Source of the DNA: Torreya grandis
Lineage: Eukaryota; Streptophyta; Pinopsida; Cupressales; Taxaceae
DNA length: 64,000 nt
Assembly: GCA_037957365.1 (NCBI GenBank)
Contig: JARHVA010000639.1
Span: 2,907,001 to 2,971,000 of the forward strand
Direction: 5' to 3'
Shown here: positions 11,830-24,160 of the stretch, piece after piece
Position numbering within the stretch: position 1 is the first letter of the stretch
Layout of the letters: each line of letters starts with the position of its first letter
The notes under the pieces: model-generated
Database searches by the model: none
What the model saw: the letters and a program-made list of their open reading frames with translations, nothing else
What the model was told of the DNA's origin: nothing
Translations under genes and position numbers: made by a program

Positions 11830-13140
11830 ATAAAAGGTGAGTTTGATCCTTGTTTAAAAAAATAAAAGATGTAGGTGTGAATTATTGAGAGGCTCAAGTT
11901 TTGGTTTACCTTTAAGAGAGGATAAATGATAAGCTCTTGATCCATACTTGTTGGTTATGATGTAGGGACCAAGCCAATTGAAAGCAAACTTGCCTCATTT
12001 AATTTTCTCCATATTGGTCACATGTTGATTTTCCTTCAAGACGAGGTCTTTGATGTTGAATTCTTGTTATTTTAGGTGCTTGTTATAGTTGCACTTGACT
12101 CGTTGTTAATATACATGAAGATGGTTAAGTGAAACTAGGTTGTGTTTGTCAAGTATCTCAAGTCCTGTTAGATTCTCTTGATGATAGTCACTCTCAAAAA
12201 TGATGTCTCGTAGGGATATGTGAAGAGAGGGAATCTGGACTTCGAGAGGTAAGACTACCTCTACTCTGAAGAGCAAAGAGAAAGGGGTATCACTTGTATA
12301 GGTTCAAATACTAATGTGATAGGCCCACAAAGCAAAGGGGATGTATAAGTGCCAATGTCAATTAGAAGCATTAATTATTTTGGTTAAAATCTTATTGAGG
12401 GTTTTGTTATAAGCTTCTACCTATCCATTTTCTTGTGGATGATAAGGTGAGTAAAATCTTAAATTGATTCCAAATACATCACAAAGACCTTTGACTATTT
12501 TGTTTTTGAAAGATTTGACATTATCAGTGATGATCTTATGGGGAACACTAAAACAATAGATGATATGATGGTTGATGAAGTCAACTACCTTATCATCTTT
12601 GATCAAGATGAGAGGAATAACCTCCACCCAATTGGTAAAATACTTGATGGCAGTGATGATGGAGTGGTGTCATTGTGAAGAATGAGGATTGATTCCCCTA
12701 ATGAGATTTAGTCCTCATTGTGAGAAGGTCTAGAAGTCCTTGGAAAATTGAAGGTCATAGGTTGGTGTGTAATGTAAATTAACATGTTATTGACATTTAA
12801 CACACTTATTCACATAATCATAGCAATCTTTGTCGAGTATGGACCAATAATAGCTGAGGTGAAGGATACATTTAGCAATAACTAGACCACTAAACTGTCC
12901 TTGATAGATCCTGTCATGCATTTCCTTGATATCATGAGAATCTTCATGGCTATGTAGGCCATGGAGAAGGAGGCCATCAAAACCACATTTGTAAATTATT
13001 CTTGCTAGTATGGTATAACAAGAGGTACTGTAGACAAAGGCTCTTTGGGAATTCCTAGAAATGTTGGGAGGAATAATGTTAAGGTTGAGGTAGTCAAAAG
13101 TTTGCTCATACCAAATGTCTAATGGAGAGTCTTCCACACT
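11830..13140 (-). pseudogene. Tat integrase (broken)
   Basis: The minus strand from about 13137 gives the integrase N-terminal zinc finger (H and H in the HDIKEMHDRIYQG region, CVKCQ at the end). The catalytic core follows: PLILIKDDKVVDFI, then ITDNVKSFKN, which carries the second acidic residue, and SPYHPQENG before the final glutamate region. The C-terminal part is readable to about 11830, with an INxxHLHxFY-like ending and no chromodomain. The product would join the cDNA to host DNA. Stops and frame changes split it into three or more pieces. A complete Tat integrase of 400-450 residues would need this whole span. Confidence 0.8.
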
Positions 13141-13390
13141 ACATATGGTAGGGAGGTCAGATTGGATATAAGAGGGTGTGATAAAATTATGAATGATGAC
13201 AAAGAGCTAAGAATTAGAAGGCGTAGATGGGATTTGGGAAGTAAGAGAATATATTATATTCATGAACTTGTTGGTAGATCATGGAATAGATTAGATAAGG
13301 TAATGATCAAATGATGATAAGAGTACATCTACTAGGTGTTTGTATTATTGAAAGAAATCATTATTATATTGGTAGGACCTATTAATCTAG

Positions 13391-13625
13391 TTGACCAAAA
13401 TTTTGGAATCATCAAAGACAGTGATCATCTTAACTCCCAAGGTTAGAGAAGTTTGGAGACTTATTACTAGGGATTCATACTCTTCCATATTATTGGTAAA
13501 CCCAAAATTAAGTTTGAAAGAAAGAGGAAGAAGTTCAACATTGAGAGGAATGAGAATAACTCTAATGCCCCCACTGTGTTGTCACTTTGAGCCATCGAAG
13601 AACATGGTCATTTGGTAGGTGACAT
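13391..13625 (-). pseudogene. Second (archaeal-type) RNase H of the Tat element (broken)
   Basis: On the minus strand the text YQMTMFFDGSK is followed by a GG-rich turn, LPLSFKLNF and FTNNMEEYESL. FFDGS and TNNxxEYE are the signature of the extra RNase H that Tat-lineage elements carry after their original RNase H. The first catalytic aspartate (in FFDGS) and the glutamate (in EEYES) are visible; the rest is lost to stops. It lies between RNase H and integrase, as in the family. Confidence 0.7.
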
Positions 13626-13729
13626 CCTCTTGAGAAAGAGTCATGATAGACTCATATAGAAACACAAGAGGGAGTGGTTGATTTTCTATAAAAAGAGCTT
13701 CATCTAATTGATCAGTAATGGATTTCCCT

Positions 13730-14290
13730 TTAATTTACTTCTAAAATAACTCAAGGTCAAACTTAGCTAGGAGCATGAACCACTTAGCCATATGCTAGGT
13801 TTGGTATGGTTTAGAGTGCATGTACTTAAGTGGGTCAGTGTTGGTGATGACAAAGGTTTTGTGATTGAGGAGGTAATGATGGATTTTAGAAGCAATAAAG
13901 ACTAAGGTGAGGCAAAGATTCTTGATATGAGTGTACCGAGTCTCATACTCTATAAGTGTTTGACTTATATAGTATATATCTTTCTCTTTGTTTTTTTTTC
14001 ATCATGATAAGTGAGCATTACCCCTAAGGAATGGTTAGTGGTGGAGATATAAAGGTAGAAGGGTTAGTCCTCTTTAGGAGGGATAAGAATAGGTGGAGAA
14101 AGAAGGTGCTCTTTGAGTGAATCAAAGGCTTTTTGATAGTCCTTAGTCCACTTAAAATATGTATCCTTTTTGAGAAAATGGTGAAAGAGTTGACATCAAT
14201 CTGATAACTGAGAGATGAAGTGATGGATGGACTGGAGCTTCCTCTATAGGCTAGGAAGTTGCTTAAGGTGGGTTGGAGGTGGCATGTCAA
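13730..14290 (-). pseudogene. Ty3/gypsy RNase H and RT connection (broken)
   Basis: After the RT core the minus strand gives a connection segment (LKQLPSL, FKWTKDYQKAFDSLKEHL) and then RNase H text: ILIPPKED, PFYLYISTTNHSLGVML, an ETRYTH-like segment and KIHHYLLNHKTFVIT. These correspond to the usual order (PxLxxP, the D in 'YxxxS', YxxxEKxxLALVFA, KxxHY). Frames change at least twice. The same blocks are cleaner in the plus-strand relative at 62225-62536. Confidence 0.75.
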
Positions 14291-14299
14291 GGATCACTT

Positions 14300-15170
14300 T
14301 GACTTTGGTAGGATCTACTTCGATTCCTTAAAGAGTGATGATAAAGCCAAGAAGCTTTCTAGATAGGACCCTAAAAACACATTTATTTTGGTTGAGTCAG
14401 ACATGAAAATGGATTAGGCACTCAAAGATAACTTTGAGAACTTCTAGATGATCCTTGTGATAGTTAAATTTCCCAAAGAGATCATTTACATAGTCCTCTA
14501 TGATTTTGTGGATGAGATCATGGAAGATGTAGGTCATCACACACTGGTAGGTTACTTCAACATTCTTTAGACCAAATAACATGACTCTATAGCATAAGGT
14601 TCCCCATGGGGTGATGAAAAAAGTATTATGATAATCCTCAAGGGAAATCATGATCTAATTATATCCCAAGAAACAATCCATGAGAGATAACATCTTGTAT
14701 CCAGCTATAAGTTCAACAACTTAGTCGATGCTAGGTAGAGGGAAGTCATCATTTGGAGAAGCAAGGTTGAGGTCACCATAGTCAACATAGAGGTGAATTC
14801 CCCTTGTGGGTTTGGTTATGGGAACAATGTTAGAAACCCATTGGAGATATTCAATTAGTTTAATGAAGTCAACAGACAAGAATCACTGAAGCTTTTCTTT
14901 GATTGGAAGGGCAATGTGAGGGTGCATCTTACAAAGCTTTTGTCTAGCAGACTTAGCATTGGGATGGATGATGATGTTGTGGAGAGCTATAAAAGGGTTG
15001 ATTCTAGGAATATCCTGATAGGACCAATCAAATTCTATGATTTGATCATGAAGGAAGGAAGGGTAATCCCATAGCTCTAAGGAATCTAAGAATTGACCAA
15101 TTTTTACAATGTGAGGGTTGTCCAGAGTACCCAAGTTGACATAGATATTAGATTCATTCAACATGGTTTA
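14300..15170 (-). pseudogene. Ty3/gypsy reverse transcriptase, Tat lineage (broken)
   Basis: The minus strand shows the pre-RT segment (SYQDIPRINPFIALH, 15164-14883), a broken stretch, then ITPWGTLCYRVMLFGLKN and IFHDLIHKIIEDYVNDL. The palm motif is YVND here in place of YVDD, a single-base change that would disable the enzyme. The plus-strand relative at 61661-61894 keeps YVDD. The enzyme copies element RNA into cDNA; this copy is dead. Confidence 0.85.
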
Positions 15171-15655
15171 GTTTTTATCAAGAAGGGGTTTATGGAGAGA
15201 ATAATCCCCCTCACAAAGATAGGTGAGAATGGAATCATAATCTTGACATTGGATGGCATGGATGGTAAGAGAATTATTTTCTACCATTTTAGGATGAATC
15301 AGAAAGGTTTTAGTCTGGCCATCCTTGTTATAGGTTAGGGGAAAAAACTAATGGTATTGACTAAAAAAGAGTTAGATGGGATGGTTTAAAAATTATTAGA
15401 CTTAAAAAGAGATGGGGTTGGTAAGGATGGAATGTATTCATCAATGTTGGTGATGAGTTTGCGTGAACCAGTGGGTTATTTTGGTAGAATGAACCTAAGG
15501 CCAAATAACTCATGAGGTTTCTAGGTTTTGATCAAAGGTAACTCATGGGGTCCATGTTCATAATGATTGAGGATAAATCCCTTCTAGGCACACCTATGAA
15601 AGTACAAATTGGAAAATTCTAGTTTGTCCAAATAGGATAAATTGGAGGTAAATGG
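15171..15655 (-). pseudogene. Protease-RT linker of the Tat element (decayed)
   Basis: Between the PR end and the RT start, no clean frame survives. Short matches to the region 60561-61230 of the plus-strand Tat element can be followed, for example text around FDFGLN-like and GHELP-like peptides. No catalytic motif is expected here. Confidence 0.45.
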
Positions 15656-16380
15656 TCAAGTAGTAGAGGTGGTAGAGGAAGTAAGAAGCGGATGATCAAG
15701 TACCCCATAGATGAAATTAGTTTGGAGGTTGGGAAGCCCAAAAGGAATGATGGTTTCAATATTTGGATCATAAATAGGATTATGGTAAATATTACCATAC
15801 TCTTGAGAAGTAGAGAGGTGATCCAAGGCCAAAATATGATACTCTCCTCTTGAGAAATATTGGAATGTAGGTTTCAAGGGGTCCTCTATGGGGGTATAAG
15901 AAGAAGGGATAGATGAGCTAGTTGAAGCTTCGTCAATGGTAGGGGTCAAGTTGTTTTTGTTTGGTAGTGAGGTGGATGAGCAAGGAAGAATAAAACCATT
16001 AGGTTGATATGTCATGTTGAAAGATGTGAAAGGATTAGGTTCAACTTGTATAGTGACGAGTTGACCTTTATGTTCAAACTTGACACATCGATGCAAGGTG
16101 GAGGGGACATAACTCATGGAGTGGATCCAAGTAAGGTGTTGTGTTTGAACTCACCTTCTATGATGTAGAAGAGCTATAAAAGTGTGCAAGGTCCCAAGTG
16201 GATGTGGAGGATGACTATTCCCAAGGTTGTGGCCATAAATATCATTAAAATAATGAAGGACCATTGTGGTTTTTGACATGATATTATTTGATAGCTAGAG
16301 TTGGTCATAAGCATGAGATGAATAATATTAATACTAGATCCCCCATCAATCATCACACTTTTGATGTGATTTTGATTGAT
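15656..16380 (-). pseudogene. Retroviral-type aspartic protease of the Tat element (broken)
   Basis: On the minus strand VMIDGGSSINII (about 16350) is the protease active-site loop; DGGSS is a usual Tat variant of DSGA. It is followed, after frame changes, by WIHSMSYVPSTLHRCVKFEH and the downstream conserved segment (ending about 15656, a 153-residue open stretch). The plus-strand relative at 54377-54697 has the same WIHxMxYVPSTLHRCVK text. It would cut the Gag-Pol polyprotein. Confidence 0.75.
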
Positions 16381-16399
16381 GTATGTAGTGATGAGGAGG

Positions 16400-17990
16400 G
16401 GAGGATCAGGATCTTCAAGATGAATAGAAGGTATTTATGAATCCTTGAATGTGACAAGGGTACAAAGTTGAAGATCTCTCACAAATGATGTAAACGGTTG
16501 AGGGTCTTTAGGTTGGACCTCTATAGATTACAGGTCCTCTATTATTACATGGTAGTGATAGGGTGAGGTGTTGATTATCTTATATAGGCTCATTTTCATT
16601 GATGTTTGGTGAAGTTGTTTCAGAACTACTCAGTGGATAGATTTAGAAGGGTTGAAGGGAGAGGCACCTAAAATGGATATTTTGGGTTTTGGTGAAGGTG
16701 AAGGTGCTTGAGTCTAGTTGAAAGATTGATGGGTGTAAGGATATGTCCATGGAATGGATACTTTATCCTTTCCATTATCCTTTTACTAGGATTGAGCTTA
16801 GATGACCATATGGATAGTGTGGATGAGAGGAGGTGTTGGGCTAGAAGGTTACTTTGGTTCCTCCTCACTCTTGGATGAGAGTGTGGGAGTGGGTAATTGT
16901 TAGATAGGTTTGTTTTTTGGTTGGGTTGATAATGAGATCAAGAGAGTTTCATCTGATAATAGATCATCCTCATCCCATAAAGATTTGAGCAAAGGTGCTA
17001 AGGGTGATGGGATTTTAGTTTTTGGGGTGGGAGCCTTCTAAGAAGTAGGCTTCACCATAGAATTTATGGGTGGTAGAATGGTTTGGGTGGGTGGGTTTGA
17101 TTGGGATAGCTTAGTTTTGGATGGTTTTGAGGTGGAAGGTTTAAAGGTAAAATATTTGAAGGTGGACGATTGATATGATGAAGGTTTGGAGATAGGTGGG
17201 TAGGTAGAGGTAGATAGTTTGATTTAAAATGATGGGAAGTTTGATGTTTTGAATGGGCTAGGTAAAGGTAGAATAAAAGGAGGAAGTTTATTTTTAGTAG
17301 TTTTGGTAGGATTCACCTTATTGATAGAAGGATGAGCTACTAAGATGGAAGAAGGATGGGGTCCCAAGATAGAAGGTAAGAGGGAAGCAGTTGGTATGGT
17401 TGTGGTTCTAGGTGGGAGTTTGGGTGGCTACACCTTCTTGGTTGGTTTGGTTAAGGTTTTATTTGGTGAACTACATGGGTTTAAATCTAACTTCAGAGAT
17501 GGGTGGATAAGGCTAGGATCAAGAAGTATCCCTAGGTTCTTAATAGGCTTTATTAAAGAGGTGTAAGGTGATTTGATAATTTTGGATGGAGATGGTTTGG
17601 ATGGTTCTTTGATGGTTTTGGGAAAAGAGGCTTTTGATGAAGGGGTTGAGTTGATTATAGGTTCAAGGGTAGGTCTGATTGAAGATGGGGTGGATTAAGG
17701 TGAGGTCAAAGGTCCATGCTTGTTTTGGTATGGGAGCCCAAGATAGTGCTAAAAGGTGGCTCAATCCATATTGGGTTGAGAAGAGAATTATAGGCATTGG
17801 ACTAGTCTAGAGAAAGGTTTGTAAGTTGGATTAGTTCCTTGGGCATCAGACTCAAAGATTAGGCCCATAGGTTGAGGTAAGGGAATGGTTTCTTCACCCT
17901 TGTCCTTGATGAAAGGTTCTAAGATTTGGGAGGATGTTTCCTCCATGAAGGAGTAAAAATGGTGATCTCTCTTTACGACAATTGTAGGAA
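16400..17990 (-). pseudogene. C-terminal gag remnant of the Tat element
   Basis: Minus-strand text rich in Pro, Ser and Lys (KPSKEP/KPSPSK-like repeats at 17100-17700) matches the end of gag in the plus-strand relative (about 52000-53300). The gag core and zinc knuckle seen there (50600-51480) are missing. Only ~1.6 kb separates protease from the primer site, against ~4.7 kb in the plus-strand element, so a gag-internal deletion of roughly 3 kb is inferred, with its right breakpoint near 17930-17990. Confidence 0.6.
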
Positions 17991-18003
17991 ACTAAATACT
18001 ATA

Positions 18004-18024
18004 GTTTCATTGGATGTGACAAAA
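18004..18024 (-). other. Primer binding site of the Tat unit (decayed)
   Basis: Directly inside LTR L2 the minus strand reads TTTTGTCACATCCAATGAAA. The plus-strand relative has TGGCATGCCTGGTGGGACC in the same place (48858-48876). The two align with almost only transitions. The site is not of the initiator-methionine type (TGGTATCAGAGC). Confidence 0.6.
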
Positions 18025-19380
18025 TGTTTCTCTCAATTTCAATTTAATTTATTGGAAAGAAGTAAGAAACGAGATATGGGTGTGGTAGAAGAACCTATTT
18101 ATTTGTGAATATGTGATCTAGATGATCATGAATATCTCATCTTTATCTCTAGAAGATTGACTTGTAGATAAGAAAATACTAAAACAAAGGGGTTGTTAGA
18201 TGGATAGCAAGGTAGACTGCCTAGCGTAAGCTATATCCAAGAAGAGTAAGATTACTAGGAGGATATCAATCCAATCTCTTAGAATAGTAAAGTTTGAAGG
18301 AAATAAAGATGAAATACTTGCATCAAATAATAGAAAATATTGAAAGGGAATATAAGAATAAATAAATTCTTGATAAAGGAAACAAACTAATTATAAAAAT
18401 AAGCGGGTCAATACTAATGCTAAATAGGTTAGGTTGGGTTCATAAAATAGGTGGAGACTCTATAAATAGGTCAAAAGATAAAAAGTGTAATTTAGTTGAG
18501 GATACACAGGTGGAAATAGCTTACTATTATTTCCTACCATAGTGACCATCGATGGTTGGGATGACCATCAATGATTAAGGTGACCATCGATAGTTGGGTA
18601 ACCATTAGTGGTTGAAGGTGACCATTGGTAGTCAGGGTGAAAATTAGTGGTTATTGTGGGTTTTGAGAAGTTTTATAAAAAGCTTGGGTTGATGAGGTTA
18701 GTGACTAGGTAATGAATTATTAAAGGTCTGGTTAGGGATAAGAAGTCAGAAGATATAATACAAAAGGGTTTGGGCCAGAAACTAAGTAATCAGAACTTGA
18801 AAACCAAAAATATTCTTAACTAGTTGTTTGATAGTTGGTAGCTAAATCAAGAGTGATTTGGGTAGAGTAATGGTACTTTTATTGAAGAAATTTTTTGATA
18901 GAGGTTTGGGTCTCTATCATAGTTGTTGACTTGTTGGAGGGAAGACCTGCAAAGAAGTTCTTGATACTAGAAGCTCTTAATGACTACTGGTTGATAGATT
19001 GATTGCTAAATGCTTGGATCTTTGGATCCTTTTTCACCTCACACTCCTCTTTTTTATAGGAAAAAGAGATAAAGGTGTAGGTTATAGAAGGGGTAAAACT
19101 CATTACACAAATTTCATTCTTAATGCATTAGCTCATTGCATGAATTAAATTGTAATGTGTTTGGGTTTGCACACAAACCAAGTTTGAGTGTTCATGTGGT
19201 AAGAACCTGACCATTGGTGTTCGAGGATCAAAGGTCAAGTGGGTTAATAAGGTATGTTATTGATTTTATTTAACTAGTTAGATAACTTGACTCAAGGTCA
19301 TGGTTAGAGGTTGGGTAATGGTTTTATCTAGGGGTGTTTCGACATCTAGAACCATTGTGTGTAGTTTTCTAGTGTCTACA
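18025..19380 (-). repeat. LTR L2 (middle LTR) of the Tat composite
   Basis: Begins TGTTTCTCTC and ends AGTGTCTACA on the plus strand, so it is the only one of the three with both TG and CA kept. It is 1356 bases long. The primer site is on its left and a polypurine tract on its right, so it served as the 5' LTR of the left unit and the 3' LTR of the right unit. It has no matching target duplication. The palindromic array is at 18540-18655 and a minus-strand TATA-like box at about 19050-19060. Confidence 0.85.
18540..18655. repeat. Array of ~20-bp palindromic units in LTR L2
   Basis: About six units. The first is GTGACCATCGATGGTTGGG; others differ mainly by transitions. The core ACCATCGATGGT is its own reverse complement. 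Confidence 0.8.
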
Positions 19381-19394
19381 TTTTATCCCCTTTT
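19381..19394 (-). other. Polypurine tract next to L2
   Basis: TTTTATCCCCTTTT on the plus strand, i.e. AAAAGGGGATAAAA on the minus strand directly before the LTR start TGTAGACACT. This is the priming site for plus-strand DNA synthesis and fixes the LTR boundary. Confidence 0.75.
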
Positions 19395-21112
19395 GTTATA
19401 TAATTTGTGTTAGCAAGTTTTAAAACAAAAATAGATTTGGAGTTGAAGGGTTGGTTTATTCGAGTATGGGAGGAGGTTTTCCCCCTCAAATTGGGAGTGG
19501 ATGAGGTGAAATTGAATTAAGTACAGGTTTGAAAAGTGGTTTAGGGTGAGTCACAAGGTTGGTGATAATGGTGGTTAGGCATTTGAAGTGCAAACATGTG
19601 CAAAAAATATGACTAATTGTTATAGTCAAGGTTATGCATAGACAAAGTTACCATGGTTGGTAAAAATAATGTTGGTGCTATAAGGATTGGTGATGGGGGG
19701 ACTAGGCCACAACATTAGGCATAATTGATCAGGTTACCCTATCAAGTCTCCCAAATAAGGTTGTTGTTTTCATAGGTATCTAAAGAAGGAAATGATCCTA
19801 GGAAAAACACAAATGGTTTGGTTGCACGAGGTGGTGAAATTTTGATGGTCAACATGGAAATGTCAATCAGTGTGGTCAAAAGGACCATGGCAAGGTTGAC
19901 ACAAAATATGTTATAGTTGGGGACCCAAAATGGCCAACATTGAGGTGGACATGGTTGGGAGGGTAGGAAGAGAATGTAATCTCCAACAGATGGCATTGGG
20001 GTATGTAGGTGCCCAAATTTGAAAGGTTGACATCCTGACCATTGATGGTTAGTGGTCATGAATATGACCATTATCAATCACCCTAACCTTAAAAGTGTGG
20101 AGGTCAAAAGTGAGATGACTAGTCATTGTCACTCATTTGATTTTTGAATCTTGACTTTGTGAGCTTGTGGATTTGGTTTTTTATATAAGAGTGCTGACGA
20201 GGTGGGGTTTATTTCTAACTATGAGATTTGTATTGAGTTGACTAAAGTATTGGACCAAGGATTAGGGTGGATAGGGATGTGGTCAAGCAGTGGGACCTAG
20301 GATTTTTCCTTGATGAAAATCAATGAATGAGGTAGGGGATGTACTAAATTGATATATTAGTTTCATTAGGGTATTTTTAGTTGTATTTGAGTTTGGTTGT
20401 TTTGGTATTTGTCTTATTGAGTAGGTTTTGGGTTTTGACCTAGTTTTAGGTTTTCTGTTGTTATTGTTAAAATTTTTGGGTGAAAATTGAAATCAGGAGG
20501 GTAGGTAGGTTGGGGGTAGGGTAGAGGACAAATTTAGGGTGATTATGTTTTGTATATGAGTGGTTAGGTAGGTTTTGAGTAGGTAGGGTTTGGTATTTAT
20601 CATCAGTAGTCACAAATAGTGACCATCGGTGGTCATACTTGATTGTCAATAGTTGTAGCCAATAAATGATGATCAAAGACTTGAGCCTAAATGGGAAGCT
20701 AACCATTGATGATCATATTGACCATTAGTGGTTGACCAAATGTTCAAGTGTTTTTGATAAAATTTTAAGGCAACAATTGAGTTGGAATGTTGTACCATGG
20801 GAATACTAAGGGTAGCTAGGGTGTAAGGTAGGTTTATAAATAGGTTGATGCATTTTATATGGGATAAAATAAGGGTTATTAGGTAGTATGAATGAGGTAA
20901 AAAAAGGTGAATTCTATGGGAAAAGTAATGTATATAAAAACTAAGTATGTTTACTATATTAAATTTTATAGGCATGGGATTACATCCAGATATGGGATCA
21001 GGTTCTTTAGATCTTTATAGGGATCCATCATGAGATGATGGATGATGACTAGGTGCACATAGAGGAGGCCACTTAGAATGATGATGCATTACTAGAACAT
21101 GTCATGAGATGT

Positions 21113-22160
21113 GATGATGATCATGGCCCTCATCAAAATATGTGATCTAGCCATGAACACATTTCTCCTATCGACTGTCAATATGACTATCTTGCTAGAG
21201 GATATACATAGGATCTCATGGCTTCCCATTTAAGGGGAGATGATATATCACATTGAGAGGGAGGAGAGAGACAAACACATAGAGATCCTATATGGTGATG
21301 ATCAAGCTTTAATTGGGTGGCATGATGGAGGCTTTAGATGTAAACCTTTGTATTAGAGGGCCACACATGATCGAAGGTTGATGAGGATGATGATGATGGT
21401 GATATCCTACTTTGTAGTTCCAAATTTGAGCAGTGGGAGGTTTTCATTATCTATTGTTATGAGTTTTGGTGGAGATGTTACTGGGTCACACAGTGTTTAT
21501 GTGGGCCACTATTTTGTTGGTATAAATATAAATGGAGCTATGGGGGTTGAAGGCTCATAAGAGGTATGGCATCAATGTGGGGTTCATGTTACACTGTTGG
21601 GCCTATAAGCACATTTGGGTTCTCAAGTTAATAGGGCTATAAGGGGAGGGATATGCCCAAATGGATTTTAAGGTGGGTTTTATGTGGTGGAGTGATTATG
21701 CACTCACAGGAGCTGGAGGAGGTATGTGAGATATTGATTGGTTTAGAGGGGCACTAGAGGCCTTGGTGGTTGGAGATGTAGTTTGAAGGCCATATGTTAT
21801 ATTTTCAAGGTGGGACCACTATACTCAACATAATTTATCATTACAAATCTACAGGTGGATATTTGGGAGGAGAGAGGGCGAGACTGAGCTCGTCCCTTTT
21901 GTTAGAGTTTGCAAGTAGTTTAGTTTGATATAGGGGATTTTGGGTCCGTTACCAAGGTTTAGGTAGGAAGATGTCACATTTTTGCTTCTAGAGCCATAGC
22001 TAGTGTAGAGGGTCCTTGATTATGAGGAGCTACCCACCAGAGTAGAGATTGATGATGCAGGTTTTGTTGATGGCTACACGATGTGGTATCAGGCCCTCTA
22101 TGCTGTGATAAATTTTGCATGGGATGATATGGGTAGGCATCCTATGGATGTGTACCTAGA
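21113..22160 (+). pseudogene. Antisense plant-mobile-domain-like ORF, copy in X2 (broken)
   Basis: Same order of blocks as in X1 and in places better preserved. The N-terminal block reads NTFLLSTVNMTILLEDIHRI followed by SWLPI and GEMIYH, close to the PMD pattern TFxLPxGEMTxTLEDVxxxLxLPxxGE. Then come a 60-residue open stretch (21378-21560) with VISYFVVPNLSSGRF, a block with INVGFMLHCWAYKHIWVLK, ALEALVVGDVV followed by RPY, and a C-terminal DAGFVDGYTMWYQALY. Stops and frame changes interrupt it. The strand is opposite to gag-pol. Function in the element is unknown. That two copies keep the same blocks shows the frame was present in the ancestral element. Confidence 0.6.
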
Positions 22161-22913
22161 TGGTGGGTGTCCACAAGTATAGCTACAGGGAGGTGGCCCT
22201 AATGTATAAGAAATGATCATAGAGAGAGAGATTAGGCTTGAACATCATTAGCCATGACATAAGCCATAATAGCTACTTGACAAGGTTAGCTAGTAGTAAG
22301 ATAGGGTCAAGTGGTGGTTGTGATCAGTAAGAGGGACTAGGATACATCTACACTATCCTTAATGACATAAGAGAGGGACTCTTTAAGATAGGTTGGAGGA
22401 GGAGTTATAGAACTAGCAAGACTACCAGGTAGTATCCCCATGGCATGTTACTTGGCCATGGTTGAGAAGTTACATTATTATGAGGCCATAGTATTGACAC
22501 ATTATCTTGATGAACTTTGATGGGGTGAGTACATATCTAGTTTGGTAGGTAGTATAGGTATAATGACTCTAGGTTAGTCAGTTACTTTTGTGGGTGGACA
22601 GGTAGGCACCTTAGGGGGGTAGGCACCAAGTAGCAATGGTGCCCCAGGGATATAGGTTATGATGTGATTTTTATAGGTGTATATAATTTTGATACTAACT
22701 TTTAAGTTGATGCAACAAGATGTATATGTTTTGAGAGATAGAGATGCACATTATTACATGTACTATTTTATTTTTATGAGACATGATGTATATGATGTGA
22801 TGATGATATATATGTGATTCTATGTTTCATGATTCATGGTTGTGATGTTTATAGTTTATTATGATTATGTTTATGATATGTAGACTTATTAGCTTAGGCA
22901 TGTGATGATTATA

Positions 22914-22946
<33 letters not shown>
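22914..22946. repeat. (GAT)11 microsatellite
   Basis: Eleven uninterrupted GAT triplets inside the ATG-rich tract of X2. X1 has only short runs at the same place, so the run expanded after the two units separated. Confidence 0.9.
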
Positions 22947-24160
22947 AAGTGGTTATACATGAGTATGATGATGTGATGCTTTGTTTTATATATGTTTATG
23001 ATGTTTTTATTATGGTTACGATCATGGATATGTGATGTGGTTTATGATTATGGATGTGATGTTATGATGATGTGATGCTTATGGTGTTGTTATGATTTAT
23101 AGTTGTTTCATTAATGATAGCACATTAATTAAGTTAGATAAAAAAACTAGATATCAGAAAAGAGATGAAAAACATGAGACATTTGGTCTAAGTGAATAGA
23201 TGAACCAATTTTGGGAGGATAAGGAAAAGGTATGATTCTTATTCATGGGTAAGGACTAAAAAAACTGAAGTTAGATTGGCTTAAGAAAATTAATCCCTTA
23301 GAATGCTTCACATTAGCATGTGTTGGTTGGTAAAAAGGTGTCTTGATCACATCGTGTCAAGTAAGCTCTGAATCCCTTGATTGGTAGTGTGTATAAAAGG
23401 GGAGATGGATAGTAGGTGGTGTGAAGGGAATTGTAACCTTCTTGAGGGTTGGTTTTCCCCTTCTATAGGTGACATAATAACCATAATAGAAAATTACATG
23501 TTTTAATGCAAGGTGTAGACTAATCAATGCAGGAAGTCTACTGGTGCTATATATGAAAGCTAATTGCAACTTTATTGGTATATATTGTTCTTAATTTTGG
23601 ATATATGGTCTTTTTATTACTTTATTTTGATAGGTTTATGAATCTGATCAATGCAAGAAGCTTCAAATGATTAATTTTAACAAAATTGACTTAACCATCC
23701 TTCAAGGGAGTGGTATAATTTTGTATTTGTATATTTTGGTAGCTATCCTTCAAAGGAGCAGTCTATCTTTTTAAGAAATCTAGTTTCAGGTAGTTATCCT
23801 TCAAGGGAGTAGTTTGCATGCTAAAGATATTTAACCTAAGTGATATTTAGGTATCCGAAATTGTTTTTATGTTAGGTTAGACATGGAAAAGTCTATATAG
23901 GCTTGGAGGTTTACCTTTACGAGGGAAAAACCTAGAGCACAAGAAGGTTAATGATAGGTGAAAGGGGTGGTTTTGAGAGACAATAACCATGAGATTCCAT
24001 CTGATTAGGGTTGAAAAGTATCCATGAGAACCATGCCATGGTTAGAGCCATGGTACCCATATTTAAGATTAGGCTATGATTGTGATGGTTAATCACATAG
24101 TTCTATGTGTTAATAAATTGTCCTCAAAGGGATGGGATGAAGACGTGACTAAGGTGAAAA

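Larger units (their letters stand above)
19395..24160. other. Post-pol region X2 of the Tat composite
   Basis: Second copy of the region after pol, collinear with X1. It ends at about 24160, a point that in X1 (11802) lies some 30 bases from the end of the readable integrase, and is joined there directly to LTR L3. It keeps ~175 bases at about 23170-23340 that are missing in X1. It contains palindromic units at about 20038-20085 and 20600-20735, the PMD-like frame, the GAT run and a TATAAAAGGGG at 23392. Confidence 0.75.

Noticed and set aside
18540..18655. Regular short palindromes that at first look CRISPR-like
   Set aside because: There are no unique spacers of constant length, the units lie in LTRs, and the sequence is plant nuclear DNA.
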